Below, piece after piece: positions 43,956 through 54,855 of a DNA stretch of 64,000 nucleotides. Under the pieces are notes generated by a model, which worked only from the letters and a program-made list of their open reading frames with translations, made no database searches and was not told the origin of the DNA. Position 1 is the first letter of the stretch. Every line of letters begins with the position of its first letter. The stretch comes from Ralstonia pickettii (lineage in GTDB: Bacteria; Pseudomonadota; Gammaproteobacteria; Burkholderiales; Burkholderiaceae). Made by a program: the position numbers and the translations under genes. Location of the stretch: assembly GCF_016466415.2 (NCBI RefSeq), contig NZ_CP066771.1, positions 1,736,001 through 1,800,000 of the forward strand. The letters are read 5' to 3'.

Positions 43956-45494
43956 TTACACGTACACCACCTTGTAGCGGCGGCCGATGCGCTGCCATTC
44001 ATCGGCTTCCTTCGTCAGGCTGTATTCCACCAGCGGATTCTGCTCGATCCAGTTCTTGGGCAGCTCGACTTCGAAACCACCTTCGTTCAGTTCGCCTTCG
44101 CTATGGCGCACGCGCAAGCCCGGCAACTGGATCGCTCCGCGCCTGCGGCACAGCACAAACGCCAGACGCAGGCTGAACAGCATCCGCCAATCCAGGAACT
44201 TGCCGCCGCCCGAAAGCTTGCCCAGCTTGCCGGCGTGGCCCAGCAGCAGCGTCGCCAGGCGCGCCTGGTCTGTCCTGGAAAAACCCGGCATATCGGCATG
44301 GCTGGCGATGTACGCCGAGTGCTTGTGGTACCCGCTGTGCGAGATGCTCATGCCGATCTCGTGCAGGTTTGCCGCCCAACCCAGCAGCGCGAGGTTGTCT
44401 TCGCGGCGCTCATCGGGCGGATCGGGAAACTGCGACAGCAGCGCGGTCGCCGCATCGCGAACGCGGCTCGCCTGCGCTCGATCGACGTTGTAGCGGCGCA
44501 TGAACTGCTCAATCGTCACCGTGCGCATGTCTTCGTGGTGCGTACGGCCGAGCAGGTCGTACAGCACGCCCAGGCGCAAGGCGCCATCGGTCACGTCCAT
44601 GCGGTCGACGTCGAGTTCCGCAAACACGCCGAGCATGATCGACAGCCCGCCCGGCAGCACCGGAATCCGGTCCGCCTTCAGGCCGTTGAGCTTCAGGCGG
44701 TTGGTGTTCTCCGACTTGACGAGCGCGCGCTTCAGGCGCTCCAGCCCTTCACGCGTAATACCGTGTTCGTTGCTCTTGTCATTGAAGCCGTTCAGCTCGA
44801 TCAGCTCGGCCAGCGCACGCGCCGTCCCCGATGACCCGACGGCCTGCGTCCAGCCAGCCGTGCGGTACTGCTGCACGAGCACCTGGATCTCGCGACGCGC
44901 GGCCAGCTCGGCCTGCTTCATCGCGTATTCATCAACGTTGCCGTTGGGGAAGAAATGCCGGCTGTGCGAAACGCAACCGATATACAGCGACTCCATCAGC
45001 TTGGGCTTGTAGCCGTTGCCGATAATGAACTCGGTGGAGCCGCCGCCGATGTCGACAACGAGCCGGTTGCCCTGGCACGCCGGTGCGTCATGCGATGCAC
45101 CGAGATAGATCAGCCGTGCCTCTTCGCGGCCCGCAATCACCTCGATGGGAAACCCCAGCGCGGCTTCCGCCTCGATCAGGAATTCCTGCGCGTTCTTGGC
45201 TACACGCAAGGTGTTGGTGGCCACGGCGCGCACATGCTCAGGGGCAAAATCACGCAAGCGATCGCCAAAGCGGCGCAAGGCGTCGACGCCGCGCCGGCGC
45301 GCGGGCTGATCCAGGTACTTATCTTGCGTAAGCCCGGCAGCCAAACGCACCGGTTCGCGCAGCGCATCGACCTGGAAGATCTGGGTACTGCTGGCACCGT
45401 TGGCACCAAGGGTTTCGTCGACGCGGCCGATCATCAGCCGGAAGCTGTTGGAGCCCATGTCGACAGCAGCCAGCAGACGGGGGGTGGGACTCAT
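43956..45494 (-). CDS. ppx: exopolyphosphatase (Ppx/GppA family)
   Basis: Removes terminal phosphate from polyphosphate (and possibly pppGpp). 512 aa: two actin-like ASKHA subdomains (AAVDMGSNSFRLMIGRV at residue 9; VVDIGGGSTEFIIGNG at about 153; SSGTARAL) and a C-terminal HD-like helical region. The start MSPTPRLLAAVDMGSNSF is taken; the frame extends upstream without support. Divergent from ppk, sharing a 169-nt spacer with a Pho-box-like element. Confidence 0.94.
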   Translation of the reverse strand: MSPTPRLLAAVDMGSNSFRLMIGRVDETLGANGASSTQIFQVDALREPVRLAAGLTQDKYLDQPARRRGVDALRRFGDRLRDFAPEHVRAVATNTLRVAKNAQEFLIEAEAALGFPIEVIAGREEARLIYLGASHDAPACQGNRLVVDIGGGSTEFIIGNGYKPKLMESLYIGCVSHSRHFFPNGNVDEYAMKQAELAARREIQVLVQQYRTAGWTQAVGSSGTARALAELIELNGFNDKSNEHGITREGLERLKRALVKSENTNRLKLNGLKADRIPVLPGGLSIMLGVFAELDVDRMDVTDGALRLGVLYDLLGRTHHEDMRTVTIEQFMRRYNVDRAQASRVRDAATALLSQFPDPPDERREDNLALLGWAANLHEIGMSISHSGYHKHSAYIASHADMPGFSRTDQARLATLLLGHAGKLGKLSGGGKFLDWRMLFSLRLAFVLCRRRGAIQLPGLRVRHSEGELNEGGFEVELPKNWIEQNPLVEYSLTKEADEWQRIGRRYKVVYV

Positions 45495-45600
45495 GAATGA
45501 AAACGGGTGAGGAGCAGAATCAGGGGCGCGGGGTATTGTCGTTCGAAACAATGCGCAACAAAATATGTCTTTATTGTGTCCCGAACGTGACAAATTCAAT

Positions 45601-45618
45601 GTGTCACAAATTTGACAC
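45601..45618 (+). promoter_or_regulatory. Pho-box-like site upstream of ppk
   Basis: GTGTCAC-AAAT-TTGACAC matches CTGTCAT-AAAT-CTGTCAT closely and lies between ppx and ppk, 45 nt before the preferred ppk start. It is also a good inverted repeat, so another regulator is possible. Confidence 0.6.
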
Positions 45619-45663
45619 TGAACTATGAAAAAGTGGCCGGATCGTCATCCGTCAGAACACAAC

Positions 45664-47835
45664 ATGTCGACATTGCCCGCGGGCGATCTGCTCAATCGCG
45701 AACTGGGCATCCTGGAATTCAACGCCCGTGTGCTCGCCCAGGCCGCTGACCCGGGTGTGCCGCTGATGGAGCGGCTGAAATTCATCTGCATCGTGTCGAG
45801 CAATCTCGATGAGTTCTTTGAAATCCGCATTGCCGGATTGAAGGAGCAGATGCGCGACAACCCTTCGTCGGTCACGCCCGACGGGCTGTCGGTGCAGCAG
45901 GCATTTGGCGTGGTCTCGGAGCGGGTGCGGCAGCTGGTCGCGCAACAGTATGCCATGTTGCAGGAGGAGATCCTGCCCTTGCTGGAGAAGGAAGGCGTCT
46001 TCTTCCACATGACCACCAATTGGAATGAAGCCCAGCGCGCCTGGTGTCGCAGTTTCTTCCAGCGCGAGCTGGTACCCATTTTGACGCCAATGGCTCTTGA
46101 CCCTGCGCACCCGTTCCCACGCGTGCTCAACAAGAGCCTGAACTTCATCATCGAGCTGTCGGGCAAGGACGCATTCGGCCGTGAGGCAGAGCTGGCCATC
46201 GTGCAGGCCCCGCGCGCCCTGCCCCGGCTGGTGCAGATGCCGCCGGAACTGTCGGGCTACCCGTATGGGTTCGTGCTGCTGTCGTCGTTCATGCAGGGCT
46301 TTGTGCATGAGCTGTTCCCGCAGATCGACGTACATGGCTGCTACCAATTCCGAGTGACACGCAACTCCGACCTGTTTGTATCGGAAGATGAAATCACGGA
46401 CTTGCGCGAAGCGCTGCAGGGTGAATTGTCTACGCGCCACTTTGGCGACGCAGTACGCCTGGAAATCGCACACGACACGTCGCCCGCGCTGGTGGTGCGA
46501 CTGCTGCAGGAGTTCGGCCTGACCGACGCGGACTGCTACCGCGTCAAAGGGCCTGTGAACCTGGTGCGCCTGCTGCAGGTGCCCGACATGGTCGACAAAC
46601 CGGTGCTGAAATACCCGCCGCACGTGCCGGCAACGGTCAGGCAGGTGGCCAACAGTTCCAACGTGTTTGACGCCATCCGCCAGGGCGACATCCTGCTGCA
46701 CCATCCATACGAAAGCTTCACGCCAGTGCTAGAGCTGCTGCAGCAGGCAGCGCGCGACCCCGACGTGGTCGCAATCAAGCAGACCGTCTACCGCACCGGC
46801 AACGAATCCACGGTGATGGAAGCGCTCATCAAAGCTGCGCACAACGGTAAGGAGGTGACCGTCGTCGTCGAACTGCTCGCGCGCTTTGACGAAGAGACGA
46901 ACATCAACTGGGCGGACCAGCTTGAATCGGCCGGCGCTCATGTCGTGTATGGCGTGGTCGGTCACAAGTGCCACGCGAAGATGCTGCTGGTGGTGCGCCG
47001 CGAAGTATCCGGCAAGGGCAAGGCCGTCAGGCTGCGCCGCTACGCGCATCTGGGCACGGGCAACTACCACCCCAAGACCGCCCGCCTCTACACCGACTTC
47101 GGCCTGATGACGGCGAACGAGCAGATCTGCGAAGACGTGCATCACGTGTTCCAGTTGCTCACGGGCACGGGCGCACAGGTCAAGCTGCATCATCTGTGGC
47201 ACTCGCCATTCACGATGCACGACAACCTGATCGAGCACATTCGAGCTGAAGCACGCGCCGCTCGAGCAGGCAAACGTGCGCGCATCATCGGCAAGATGAA
47301 TGCGCTGCTGGAGCCGGCCATCATCGACGAGCTGTACAAGGCGTCGCGGGCGGGCGTGAAGGTCGACTTGATTGTGCGCGGTGTCTGCGCCCTCAAGCCG
47401 GGCGTGCCGGGGCTGTCGGAGAACATCAGCGTTCGCTCCATCGTCGGGCGTTTCCTGGAGCATCACCGCGTCTACTACTTCCATGCCGGTGGCGAGGAGG
47501 TCGTCTACCTCTCCAGCGCCGACTGGATGGACCGCAACCTGTTCCGTCGCGTGGAAGTGGCCTTCCCCGTGCTTGATCGCAAGCTCAAGGCGCGCGTCAT
47601 CAAGGAAAGCCTCCAGGTGCATCTGCGCGACAATGCGTCGGCGTGGGTCATGCAGCAGGATGGCCGTTACGTGCAGCGCCAGACGCGGGGCAAGCATGTG
47701 CGCGTCAGCCAGTTGGAACTGCTGAACCACTTCTCGCCGCAGGCTGCTGCTGCGGCGGAAACGGCGGCCGCAGTGGCAGCGGCAACGGCCGCGGAACCGA
47801 CGGTTCGCGCGCCGGTGGAGATCTCCGCGGGCTGA
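45664..47835 (+). CDS. ppk: polyphosphate kinase
   Basis: PPK1, reversible ATP-driven polyphosphate synthesis. 723 aa. LLNRELGILEFNARVLAQA at the start, HHPYESFTPVLELLQQAARDPDVVAIKQTVYRTG, the autophosphorylated-His motif GHKCHAKMLLVVRRE (about residue 438-450), YAHLGTGNYHPKTARLYTDFGLMT and YYFHAGGEEVVYLSSADWM. C-terminal Ala-rich tail of about 25 residues. ATG at 45664 is preferred because the earlier ATG (45625) lies only 6 nt past the Pho-box-like site; neither has a clear ribosome site. Convergent with phoR. Confidence 0.95.
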   Translation: MSTLPAGDLLNRELGILEFNARVLAQAADPGVPLMERLKFICIVSSNLDEFFEIRIAGLKEQMRDNPSSVTPDGLSVQQAFGVVSERVRQLVAQQYAMLQEEILPLLEKEGVFFHMTTNWNEAQRAWCRSFFQRELVPILTPMALDPAHPFPRVLNKSLNFIIELSGKDAFGREAELAIVQAPRALPRLVQMPPELSGYPYGFVLLSSFMQGFVHELFPQIDVHGCYQFRVTRNSDLFVSEDEITDLREALQGELSTRHFGDAVRLEIAHDTSPALVVRLLQEFGLTDADCYRVKGPVNLVRLLQVPDMVDKPVLKYPPHVPATVRQVANSSNVFDAIRQGDILLHHPYESFTPVLELLQQAARDPDVVAIKQTVYRTGNESTVMEALIKAAHNGKEVTVVVELLARFDEETNINWADQLESAGAHVVYGVVGHKCHAKMLLVVRREVSGKGKAVRLRRYAHLGTGNYHPKTARLYTDFGLMTANEQICEDVHHVFQLLTGTGAQVKLHHLWHSPFTMHDNLIEHIRAEARAARAGKRARIIGKMNALLEPAIIDELYKASRAGVKVDLIVRGVCALKPGVPGLSENISVRSIVGRFLEHHRVYYFHAGGEEVVYLSSADWMDRNLFRRVEVAFPVLDRKLKARVIKESLQVHLRDNASAWVMQQDGRYVQRQTRGKHVRVSQLELLNHFSPQAAAAAETAAAVAAATAAEPTVRAPVEISAG

Positions 47836-47857
47836 TCGCCAGCTTGCTTGCAAACAG

Positions 47858-47885
47858 AAACGCACGCTCAACAGCGTGCGTTTTT
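47858..47885. terminator. terminator between ppk and phoR
   Basis: AAACGCACGCT / AGCGTGCGTTT stem, 4-nt loop, then T-run in the plus direction. Serves ppk and possibly phoR. Confidence 0.88.
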
Positions 47886-47911
47886 CATTGGCGCATTGGC
47901 GAAGGCTGCGA

Positions 47912-49240
47912 TCAGGCGACGCGCTCGTCGGTCATGGTGGCGCTGCGCACGATCGTGCGCTCTGGCGGGAAGACGGCGCGGAAAGTGCTGCCCTTGCCGT
48001 GCTCGCTAGTCACCTGCAGCTCCCCACCGTGGCGCGACAGCACGTGCTTCACGATGGCCAAGCCCAGCCCGGTGCCGCCGGTATCGCGTGAACGGCTGCG
48101 GTCAACACGATAGAAGCGCTCGGTCAGACGCGGAATATGCTCTGGCGCAATCCCAATCCCCGTGTCAGTGACGGAGTACACCGCGTGCCCGTCGCGTACA
48201 CCCCAATCGAGTCGGATACTGCCGCCATCCGGCGTGTAGCGCACGGCGTTGGACGCCAGGTTGCTGAACGCGGACAGCAACTCAAGCTCGGCGCCGCACA
48301 CACTCACGGCCGGGTCGCATGTCATGCTGACGGTGTGCCGGCCCGCAGACAGCGCTTCGATATCGTGCTGGAGCTGGAGCATCATGCGCTGCATCGGCAC
48401 CGGCGCCAGAGACGGCGGCTCGGGATTGCCTTCGAGCGTGGCGAGCGCCAGCAAGTCTTCTACCAGATGCTGCATGCGCATGGCCTGCGTGTGCATCATG
48501 TCCAGGTAGCGCCGCTTGTCTTCTTCCGGCAGCGGGATATCGCGCACCGTCTCGAGAAAGCCAGAGAGCACGGTCAGCGGTGTCTTCAGCTCGTGCGAAA
48601 CGTTGGCCACGAAATCGCGGCGCATCGCTTCGGTGTTCTCCAGCTTGGTGATGTCCTGCGACACCAGCAGCTTGCGGTCTTCGCCATACGGCAAGATCTG
48701 GGCGGAGATGATGCTTTGCTTGTGCGGGCCCACGTCATGCATGGTGAGCGGCTCCTCGAACTCGCCGCGCGCCAGGTAGCGCACGAACTCCGGTCGGCGG
48801 ATCAGATGGGTAATGCGTTGGCGCAGGTCACGCTTGGCAGAGAGGCCGAAATGCTCTTCAGCTACCGCGTTGCACCATTCGATCTGGTCTTCACCATCAA
48901 GCATCAGCACGCCGTTGGGCGATGCCTGAATGGCCTGAATGAAGCGGCTGTGCTGTTGCTCGACCTGCAACACCTGCGTGCGCCATCCCTTCATCAACCG
49001 GTGCAGGCGATAGTAGACCTCGCCCCACAGGCCAAGCGCGCTCGGAATCTCGCCATAGGCCGGCGAGTCCAGCACACGCCACAGGCGCTGGATCTGGTAG
49101 ATGTAATACAGGAGCATCGCCAACAGCATGGCGCTGAGCACCGCCAGCGCAGCGACGTGGTCGACGAAGATATACAGGCATGCCGTGACGATGCCCATGA
49201 GGGTGGCAAAGACGGCAAAGCGGGTCCAGAAGACGTTCAT
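47912..49240 (-). CDS. phoR: phosphate-regulon sensor histidine kinase PhoR
   Basis: 442 aa. Two N-terminal membrane helices (residues about 8-50) with almost no periplasmic loop, a PAS domain (about 100-200), HisKA with phospho-accepting His216 (FVANVSHELKTPLTVLSG), and HATPase with N, G1 and G2 boxes (FSNLASNAVRYTPDGG, DTGIGIAPEHIPRLTERFYRVD, GTGLGLAIVKHVLSRHGG). It phosphorylates PhoB under phosphate limitation, restrained by PstSCAB-PhoU. 94 nt after phoB. Confidence 0.95.
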   Translation of the reverse strand: MNVFWTRFAVFATLMGIVTACLYIFVDHVAALAVLSAMLLAMLLYYIYQIQRLWRVLDSPAYGEIPSALGLWGEVYYRLHRLMKGWRTQVLQVEQQHSRFIQAIQASPNGVLMLDGEDQIEWCNAVAEEHFGLSAKRDLRQRITHLIRRPEFVRYLARGEFEEPLTMHDVGPHKQSIISAQILPYGEDRKLLVSQDITKLENTEAMRRDFVANVSHELKTPLTVLSGFLETVRDIPLPEEDKRRYLDMMHTQAMRMQHLVEDLLALATLEGNPEPPSLAPVPMQRMMLQLQHDIEALSAGRHTVSMTCDPAVSVCGAELELLSAFSNLASNAVRYTPDGGSIRLDWGVRDGHAVYSVTDTGIGIAPEHIPRLTERFYRVDRSRSRDTGGTGLGLAIVKHVLSRHGGELQVTSEHGKGSTFRAVFPPERTIVRSATMTDERVA

Positions 49241-49334
49241 GAAGGCATTCTAAGCGCTGGACCGCGACGGGCGTGTGAACGCGCGATGGAAAAAAAACCG
49301 GCTCGCGCGTTCGCCTGACGGATGCGTTATTGCG

Positions 49335-50048
49335 TTACTGCCCCGGATTGCGCGCGAGGCGATAGCCGCTGCCGCGCACGGTTTCGATCATGTTGCTGTA
49401 GCCGCCCGGAGCGAGCGCTGCACGCAGGCGTTTGATGTGCACGTCCACCGTACGCTCTTCCACGAACACGTGGTCGCCCCACACCTGATCCAGCAACTGC
49501 GAGCGGCTGTGCACGCGCTCCGGATGCGTCATCAGGAAATGCAGCAGGCGGAACTCCGTCGGTCCGAGGTCCAGCTTGATCGGGTTTTCGGCCTCGACGT
49601 TCGTGGCCGTCACGCGGTGCGTGGCCGGGTCCAGCTTCAGGCCGTTGATCGCCACCACGTCGTCGGTCAGCTGCGGTGCGCGGCGGCGCAGCACTGCCTT
49701 GATGCGGGCCAGCAATTCCTTGGGCGAGAACGGCTTGGTAACGTAATCGTCCGCGCCGCTGTCCAGACCCATGATCTTGTCCTGCTCTTCGCTGCGAGCC
49801 GTCAGCATGATGATCGGGATCTGGCGCGTGCGCTCGTTAGCACGTAGCTCCTTGGCGAACATCACCCCCGATTTGCCCGGCAGCATCCAATCGAGCAGGA
49901 CGAGGTCGGGCAACACGTCGCTCATCAGCGACAGCGCCTGCTCGGCGTTGTACGCGCGGATCGGGTAGTGCCCTGCGTGCTGCAGGTTCACGGCGATCAG
50001 CTCGGCGATCGCCGGTTCGTCTTCTACGACGAGAATACTGCTCGGCAT
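49335..50048 (-). CDS. phoB: phosphate-regulon response regulator PhoB
   Basis: 237 aa. Receiver domain with Asp53 (LVLLDWMLPGKSG) and Lys in YVTKPFSPKELLAR, then an OmpR-type winged helix (LDLGPTEFRLLHFLMTHPERVHSRSQLLDQVWG, VDVHIKRLRAAL, VRGSGYRL). Binds the Pho boxes annotated in this window. ATG 50048 has GGAG 8 nt upstream; the in-frame GTG two codons earlier is too close to it. Confidence 0.96.
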   Translation of the reverse strand: MPSSILVVEDEPAIAELIAVNLQHAGHYPIRAYNAEQALSLMSDVLPDLVLLDWMLPGKSGVMFAKELRANERTRQIPIIMLTARSEEQDKIMGLDSGADDYVTKPFSPKELLARIKAVLRRRAPQLTDDVVAINGLKLDPATHRVTATNVEAENPIKLDLGPTEFRLLHFLMTHPERVHSRSQLLDQVWGDHVFVEERTVDVHIKRLRAALAPGGYSNMIETVRGSGYRLARNPGQ

Positions 50049-50072
50049 GCTCACGTCTCCAGTCCTGCCTTC

Positions 50073-50786
50073 TTATTCGCCTTCGCCCAGGATCTCGCGC
50101 TCCAGCGCCTCGCGCCCGGCATGCCGGACGTCGGTTCCCTTGACGATATAGATAATAAACTCGGCGATGTTCTTGGCATGATCGCCGATACGTTCAATGG
50201 CCTTCGCAATGAACAGCAGATCCAGCGCCACCGAAATCGTGCGCGGGTTCTCCATCATGTACGTGATGAGTTCGCGCATGAAGCCGCGGAATTCCTCATC
50301 GATGGCCTTGTCTTCCTGCAGGATCGACACGGCGGCAGTGGTGTCCAGGCGCGCGAAGGCGTCGAGCGCGTGGCGCAGGATGGTTGCGGCCATCTCGCCC
50401 GAGCGATCCACGCCTGCGTAGTTCAGCGCGTGTGCGGACGGGTCCTGCATGAGACGTTTGGTGCGCTTCGCAATCTTTGCGGCCTCGTCACCGGCGCGCT
50501 CCAGATTGGTAATGGTCTTCGAGATAGCCATGACCAGACGCAAGTCGCGGGCGGTCGGCTGGCGGCGCGCAATGATGTTGTTGCAGTCGCCGTCGATCTC
50601 GATCTCGAGCGCATTGATCTCCTGCTCCACCGCGAGCACCTGATCGCACATCGCGGTGTCGAAGTTGGCCAGCGCGCGCATCGCGCGGGCAATCTGCGCT
50701 TCCACCAGACCGCCCATCTGCAGCACCTTGGTGCTGATGGTGGTCAGGTCGGTGTCAAACTGCGATGACAGATGCTTTTCAGACAT
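50073..50786 (-). CDS. phoU: phosphate signalling protein PhoU
   Basis: 237 aa, two three-helix PhoU repeats (ALEIEIDGDCNNIIARRQPTARDLRLVMAISKTITNLERAGDEA is the first signature; IERIGDHAKNIAEFIIYIV the second) with the E/D-x3-D metal motifs. Links PstB to PhoR to silence the regulon in high phosphate. AAGGAG before the ATG; 40 nt after pstB and 24 nt before phoB. Confidence 0.96.
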   Translation of the reverse strand: MSEKHLSSQFDTDLTTISTKVLQMGGLVEAQIARAMRALANFDTAMCDQVLAVEQEINALEIEIDGDCNNIIARRQPTARDLRLVMAISKTITNLERAGDEAAKIAKRTKRLMQDPSAHALNYAGVDRSGEMAATILRHALDAFARLDTTAAVSILQEDKAIDEEFRGFMRELITYMMENPRTISVALDLLFIAKAIERIGDHAKNIAEFIIYIVKGTDVRHAGREALEREILGEGE

Positions 50787-50826
50787 CGGTTTCTCCTTGT
50801 CGCTTCAGCTTCAGCGTTGTTGCAGG

Positions 50827-51614
<788 letters not shown>

Positions 51615-51618
<4 letters not shown>

Positions 51619-52541
51619 TTCTTGGTGAACAAGGCACGCGCGAGGACGTTCAGCCCCAGCACACCCAGCGTAATCAGGAACACCCCGGCCCAGGCCAATT
51701 GCTGCCACTCGGGGAACGGGCTCATCGCAAACTTGAAGATCACGGTCGGCAGCGTGGCCACCGGCTGATTCAGATCCAGGCTCCAGAACTGGTTATTCAA
51801 CGCGGTGAAGAGCAGCGGCGCGGTTTCGCCGGCAATGCGGGCCACAGCCAGCAGCACACCGGTAATCACGCCGGCGTACGACGCCTTGAGCGTAATCGAC
51901 AGGACCATCTTCCACTTGGGCGTGCCGAGCGCCATGGCGGCTTCACGCATCGCGTTGGGCACCAGGTTGAGCATGTTCTCGGTCGTGCGCACCACGATCG
52001 GAATCTGCAGCAGCGCCAGCGCGATCACACCGGCAATGCCCGAGAAGTGATGTACACGCGCCACCACGACGGCATACACGAACAGGCCGATCACGATGGA
52101 CGGCGCCGACAGCAGAATGTCGTTGATGAAACGCGTGGCGCTCGCCAGCATCGACGTCTTGCCGTACTCGGCCAGATAGATGCCGGCCAGGATGCCCAGC
52201 GGCGTGCCGATCAGGGTGGCCATACCTACCAGCAGCAACGAACCTGCGATGGCGTTGGCGAGGCCGCCCCCCGCCGTGTTGGGCGCCGGCGTCATCTCCG
52301 TGAAGAGCGACATCGACAGGCCGCCCACACCCAGCGAGAGCGTGGTCCAGAGAATCCAAGCCAGCCACACCAGGCCGAAAGCCATAGCGGCAAGCGACAG
52401 TGCCAGCGCAATCCCGTTGACATTGCGGCGGCGGGCCTGCAGGCGGGCCTTGATCTTTTCAGAGTCGGCGCGAACGGCAGGGATGGAAGGCATACGCATG
52501 GTATTGGGTCTCATAGCGTCAGGCAGATCGTGTTGGTTCAC
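51615..52541 (-). CDS. pstA: phosphate ABC transporter permease PstA
   Basis: 308 aa, six membrane helices plus a long Arg-rich N-terminal tail of about 40 residues. The EAA loop region reads [33 protein letters not shown] start overlapping the pstC stop (GTGA); the ATG nine codons later is the alternative. Ends overlapping pstB. Confidence 0.95.
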
Positions 52542-53512
52542 TTCTGACCCTCGCTCTTCTGCAGGCGCAGAAGGAGCAGCTTGGAGGCCGCCAGCACGAT
52601 GAACGTGATGACGAACAGGATCAAGCCCAGCTCCATGAGCGCCGCGGTATGCAGGCCCTGGCCCGCTTCCGCAAATTCATTGGCCAGCGCCGAGGTAATG
52701 CTGTTACCCGGCGAGAACAACGAGGCGTCGGACAGCAGGTTGGTGTTGCCGATCACGAACGTCACGGCCATGGTCTCGCCAAGGGCGCGGCCCAGGCCCA
52801 GCATCACACCGCCGATCACGCCCGCCTTGGTGTACGGCAGCACCACGTTCCACATGACTTCCCACGTCGTGCAGCCCACCCCGTAGGCGGATTCCTTGAG
52901 CAGCGTCGGCGTGACCTCGAACACGTCGCGCATCACCGCAGAGATGTACGGAATGATCATGATCGCCAGGATCACCCCGGCACATAGCAGGCCGATGCCG
53001 ATCGGCGCGCCCTGAAACAGCGCCCCGACGACAGGGATCTTGCCGACGGTCGCGGCCAGCGGCTTTTGAAAGTATTCGCCAAAAATCGGCGCAAACACGA
53101 GCAGCCCCCACATGCCGTACACGATGGATGGCACTGCGGCGAGCAGCTCAATGGCGGTACCCAGCGGTCGGCGCAGCCAGGCCGGCGACAACTCGGTCAA
53201 GAACAGGGCAATGCCGAAGCTCACAGGCACGGCAATGATGAGCGCGATCAGCGATGTGACCAGGGTGCCGTAGATGGGCACCAGCGCGCCATAGATGTCA
53301 GAGGGCGGATCCCACTCCGAATTCCACAGGAACGACAGGCCGAAATTCTGAATCGTGGGCCAGGAGCTGATGATGAGCGAGATGATGATGCCGCCCAGGA
53401 GCAACAGCGTAACGATTGCGGCAAGGCGGGTCAGACCGCCGAACATCAGGTCGCCAAGGCGGCTGGGTGCCCGCAGACGGGAAGCGCCGGAGGAATCAGA
53501 GAACGTGGCCAT
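52538..53512 (-). CDS. pstC: phosphate ABC transporter permease PstC
   Basis: 324 aa, six membrane helices. Characteristic [38 protein letters not shown] and EAA loop [45 protein letters not shown]. 120 nt after pstS, with a stem-loop in the gap. Confidence 0.96.
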   Translation of the reverse strand: MATFSDSSGASRLRAPSRLGDLMFGGLTRLAAIVTLLLLGGIIISLIISSWPTIQNFGLSFLWNSEWDPPSDIYGALVPIYGTLVTSLIALIIAVPVSFGIALFLTELSPAWLRRPLGTAIELLAAVPSIVYGMWGLLVFAPIFGEYFQKPLAATVGKIPVVGALFQGAPIGIGLLCAGVILAIMIIPYISAVMRDVFEVTPTLLKESAYGVGCTTWEVMWNVVLPYTKAGVIGGVMLGLGRALGETMAVTFVIGNTNLLSDASLFSPGNSITSALANEFAEAGQGLHTAALMELGLILFVITFIVLAASKLLLLRLQKSEGQK

Positions 53513-53590
53513 GAGGGAAACCGGTCAGCCGTGAAAGAAGCTTTTGAAATGGTGCGGGCGGCCGATTCGTACCGACCTCCCGCACCTTGT

Positions 53591-53620
53591 GCTGCATCTA
53601 GTTACGAACCGTTATGCAGC
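53591..53620 (-). promoter_or_regulatory. stem-loop between pstS and pstC
   Basis: GCTGCAT / ATGCAGC (7 bp, 16-nt loop) directly after the pstS stop, with no T-run. It could stabilise the pstS 3' end and keep pstS mRNA in excess over pstCAB. Confidence 0.5.
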
Positions 53621-53632
53621 TAGCAGCGGTCA

Positions 53633-54664
53633 TTAGTTGTAGACAACCTTGCCCGATGCATCCTTCACGCTCGACTTCCACGTTGCGCGGATCTGGTTCT
53701 TCACAGCGTCCGGCAGCGGCACGTAGTCCAGGCTCTTGGCGGCGTCGTCACCACCCTTGTAGGCCCAGTCGAAGAACTTCATGACTTCAGCGCCCTGCTC
53801 CGGCTTGGCTTGCGTCTTGTGCAGCAGGATGAACGTGGCACCAGCGATCGGCCATGCGTCCTTACCCGGTTCGTCCGTGAGGATCTGGTAGTACGACTTG
53901 CTCCACTCGGCGCCGGCGGCTGCGGCCTTGAAGGCTTCTGCGGTCGGTTTCACCACGGCACCCGACTTATTCTGCAGGTTCACATACGTCATCTTGTTCT
54001 GCTTGGCGTAGGCGTACTCGACGTAGCCCACTGCGCCACCCAGACGCTGCACGAAAGCGGCCACGCCTTCGTTGCCCTTGCCACCCGTACCCGTCGGCCA
54101 GTTCACGGTCGTGCCTTCGCCGACCTTGCTCTTCCACTCGGCATTCACCTTCGACAGGTAGTTCGTGAAGATGAATGAAGTGCCCGAACCGTCAGCACGA
54201 CGCACCACCAGGATGTCCTGGTCCGGCAGCTTGGCCTTCGGATTCAGCTTGGCGATGGCCGGATCGTTCCACTTCTTGATCTTGCCCAGGTAGATATCAC
54301 CCAGCAATTGGCCATTCAGCGTCAGCTCGCCCGGCTTCACGCCCGGCAGGTTGATCACGGGCACCACGCCGCCGATCACCGTCGGGAACTGGATCAGGCC
54401 ATCCTTGGCCAGCTCTTCGTCCTTCAACGGCATGTCCGATGCGCCGAAGTCGACGGTCTTGGCGGTGATCTGCTTGATGCCGCCCGACGAACCGATACCT
54501 TGGTAGTTCACCTTGGTGTTGGTCGCCTTGTTGTAGTCGGCCGCCCACTTGTTGTAGACGGGTGCCGGGAACGTTGCGCCTGCGCCAGTGATGTCAACAG
54601 CAAATGCGGCACCGGCGAAAGCCAGTGCAGCCACGCCAGCGATTGCGGTTTTGACCAGTTTCAT
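53633..54664 (-). CDS. pstS: periplasmic phosphate-binding protein PstS
   Basis: 343 aa. Signal peptide [22 protein letters not shown], then [22 protein letters not shown]; phosphate-binding loops [11 protein letters not shown] and [15 protein letters not shown], typical of PstS. Mature protein binds inorganic phosphate for PstCAB. First gene of the operon, preceded by two Pho boxes. Confidence 0.97.
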   Translation of the reverse strand: MKLVKTAIAGVAALAFAGAAFAVDITGAGATFPAPVYNKWAADYNKATNTKVNYQGIGSSGGIKQITAKTVDFGASDMPLKDEELAKDGLIQFPTVIGGVVPVINLPGVKPGELTLNGQLLGDIYLGKIKKWNDPAIAKLNPKAKLPDQDILVVRRADGSGTSFIFTNYLSKVNAEWKSKVGEGTTVNWPTGTGGKGNEGVAAFVQRLGGAVGYVEYAYAKQNKMTYVNLQNKSGAVVKPTAEAFKAAAAGAEWSKSYYQILTDEPGKDAWPIAGATFILLHKTQAKPEQGAEVMKFFDWAYKGGDDAAKSLDYVPLPDAVKNQIRATWKSSVKDASGKVVYN

Positions 54665-54690
54665 GAGTTCTCCAGAGGAGCGGTTGAGCG

Positions 54691-54708
54691 ATGACAGATT
54701 TTTGACAT
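54691..54708 (-). promoter_or_regulatory. Pho box 1 of pstS (proximal)
   Basis: On the minus strand ATGTCAA-AAAT-CTGTCAT, 16 of 18 matches to the PhoB consensus by eye. It ends about 26 nt before the pstS ATG. Confidence 0.8.
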
Positions 54709-54728
54709 CCGAACTTTAGGCCGCTCAA

Positions 54729-54746
54729 ATGACAGTTCTGTGACAA
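54729..54746 (-). promoter_or_regulatory. Pho box 2 of pstS (distal)
   Basis: On the minus strand TTGTCAC-AGAA-CTGTCAT. A weak -10 (CTAAAG, complement of 54714-54719) lies about 10 bp downstream, the usual Pho promoter geometry. Confidence 0.8.
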
Positions 54747-54803
54747 CACGAAAACTTCTCATAACCGCTCTGCAGGGCAGGAAAGTCGACCCACGCGCAT
54801 AAA

Positions 54804-54827
54804 AAAAGCGGCCCGGAGGCCGCTTTT
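54804..54827 (-). terminator. terminator after glmM
   Basis: AAAAGCGGCC-CGGA-GGCCGCTTTT followed on the minus strand by a run of T. It separates glmM from the pst operon. Confidence 0.92.
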
Positions 54828-54855
54828 CCATATGTTTGCTTGATTGGGCAACCAC

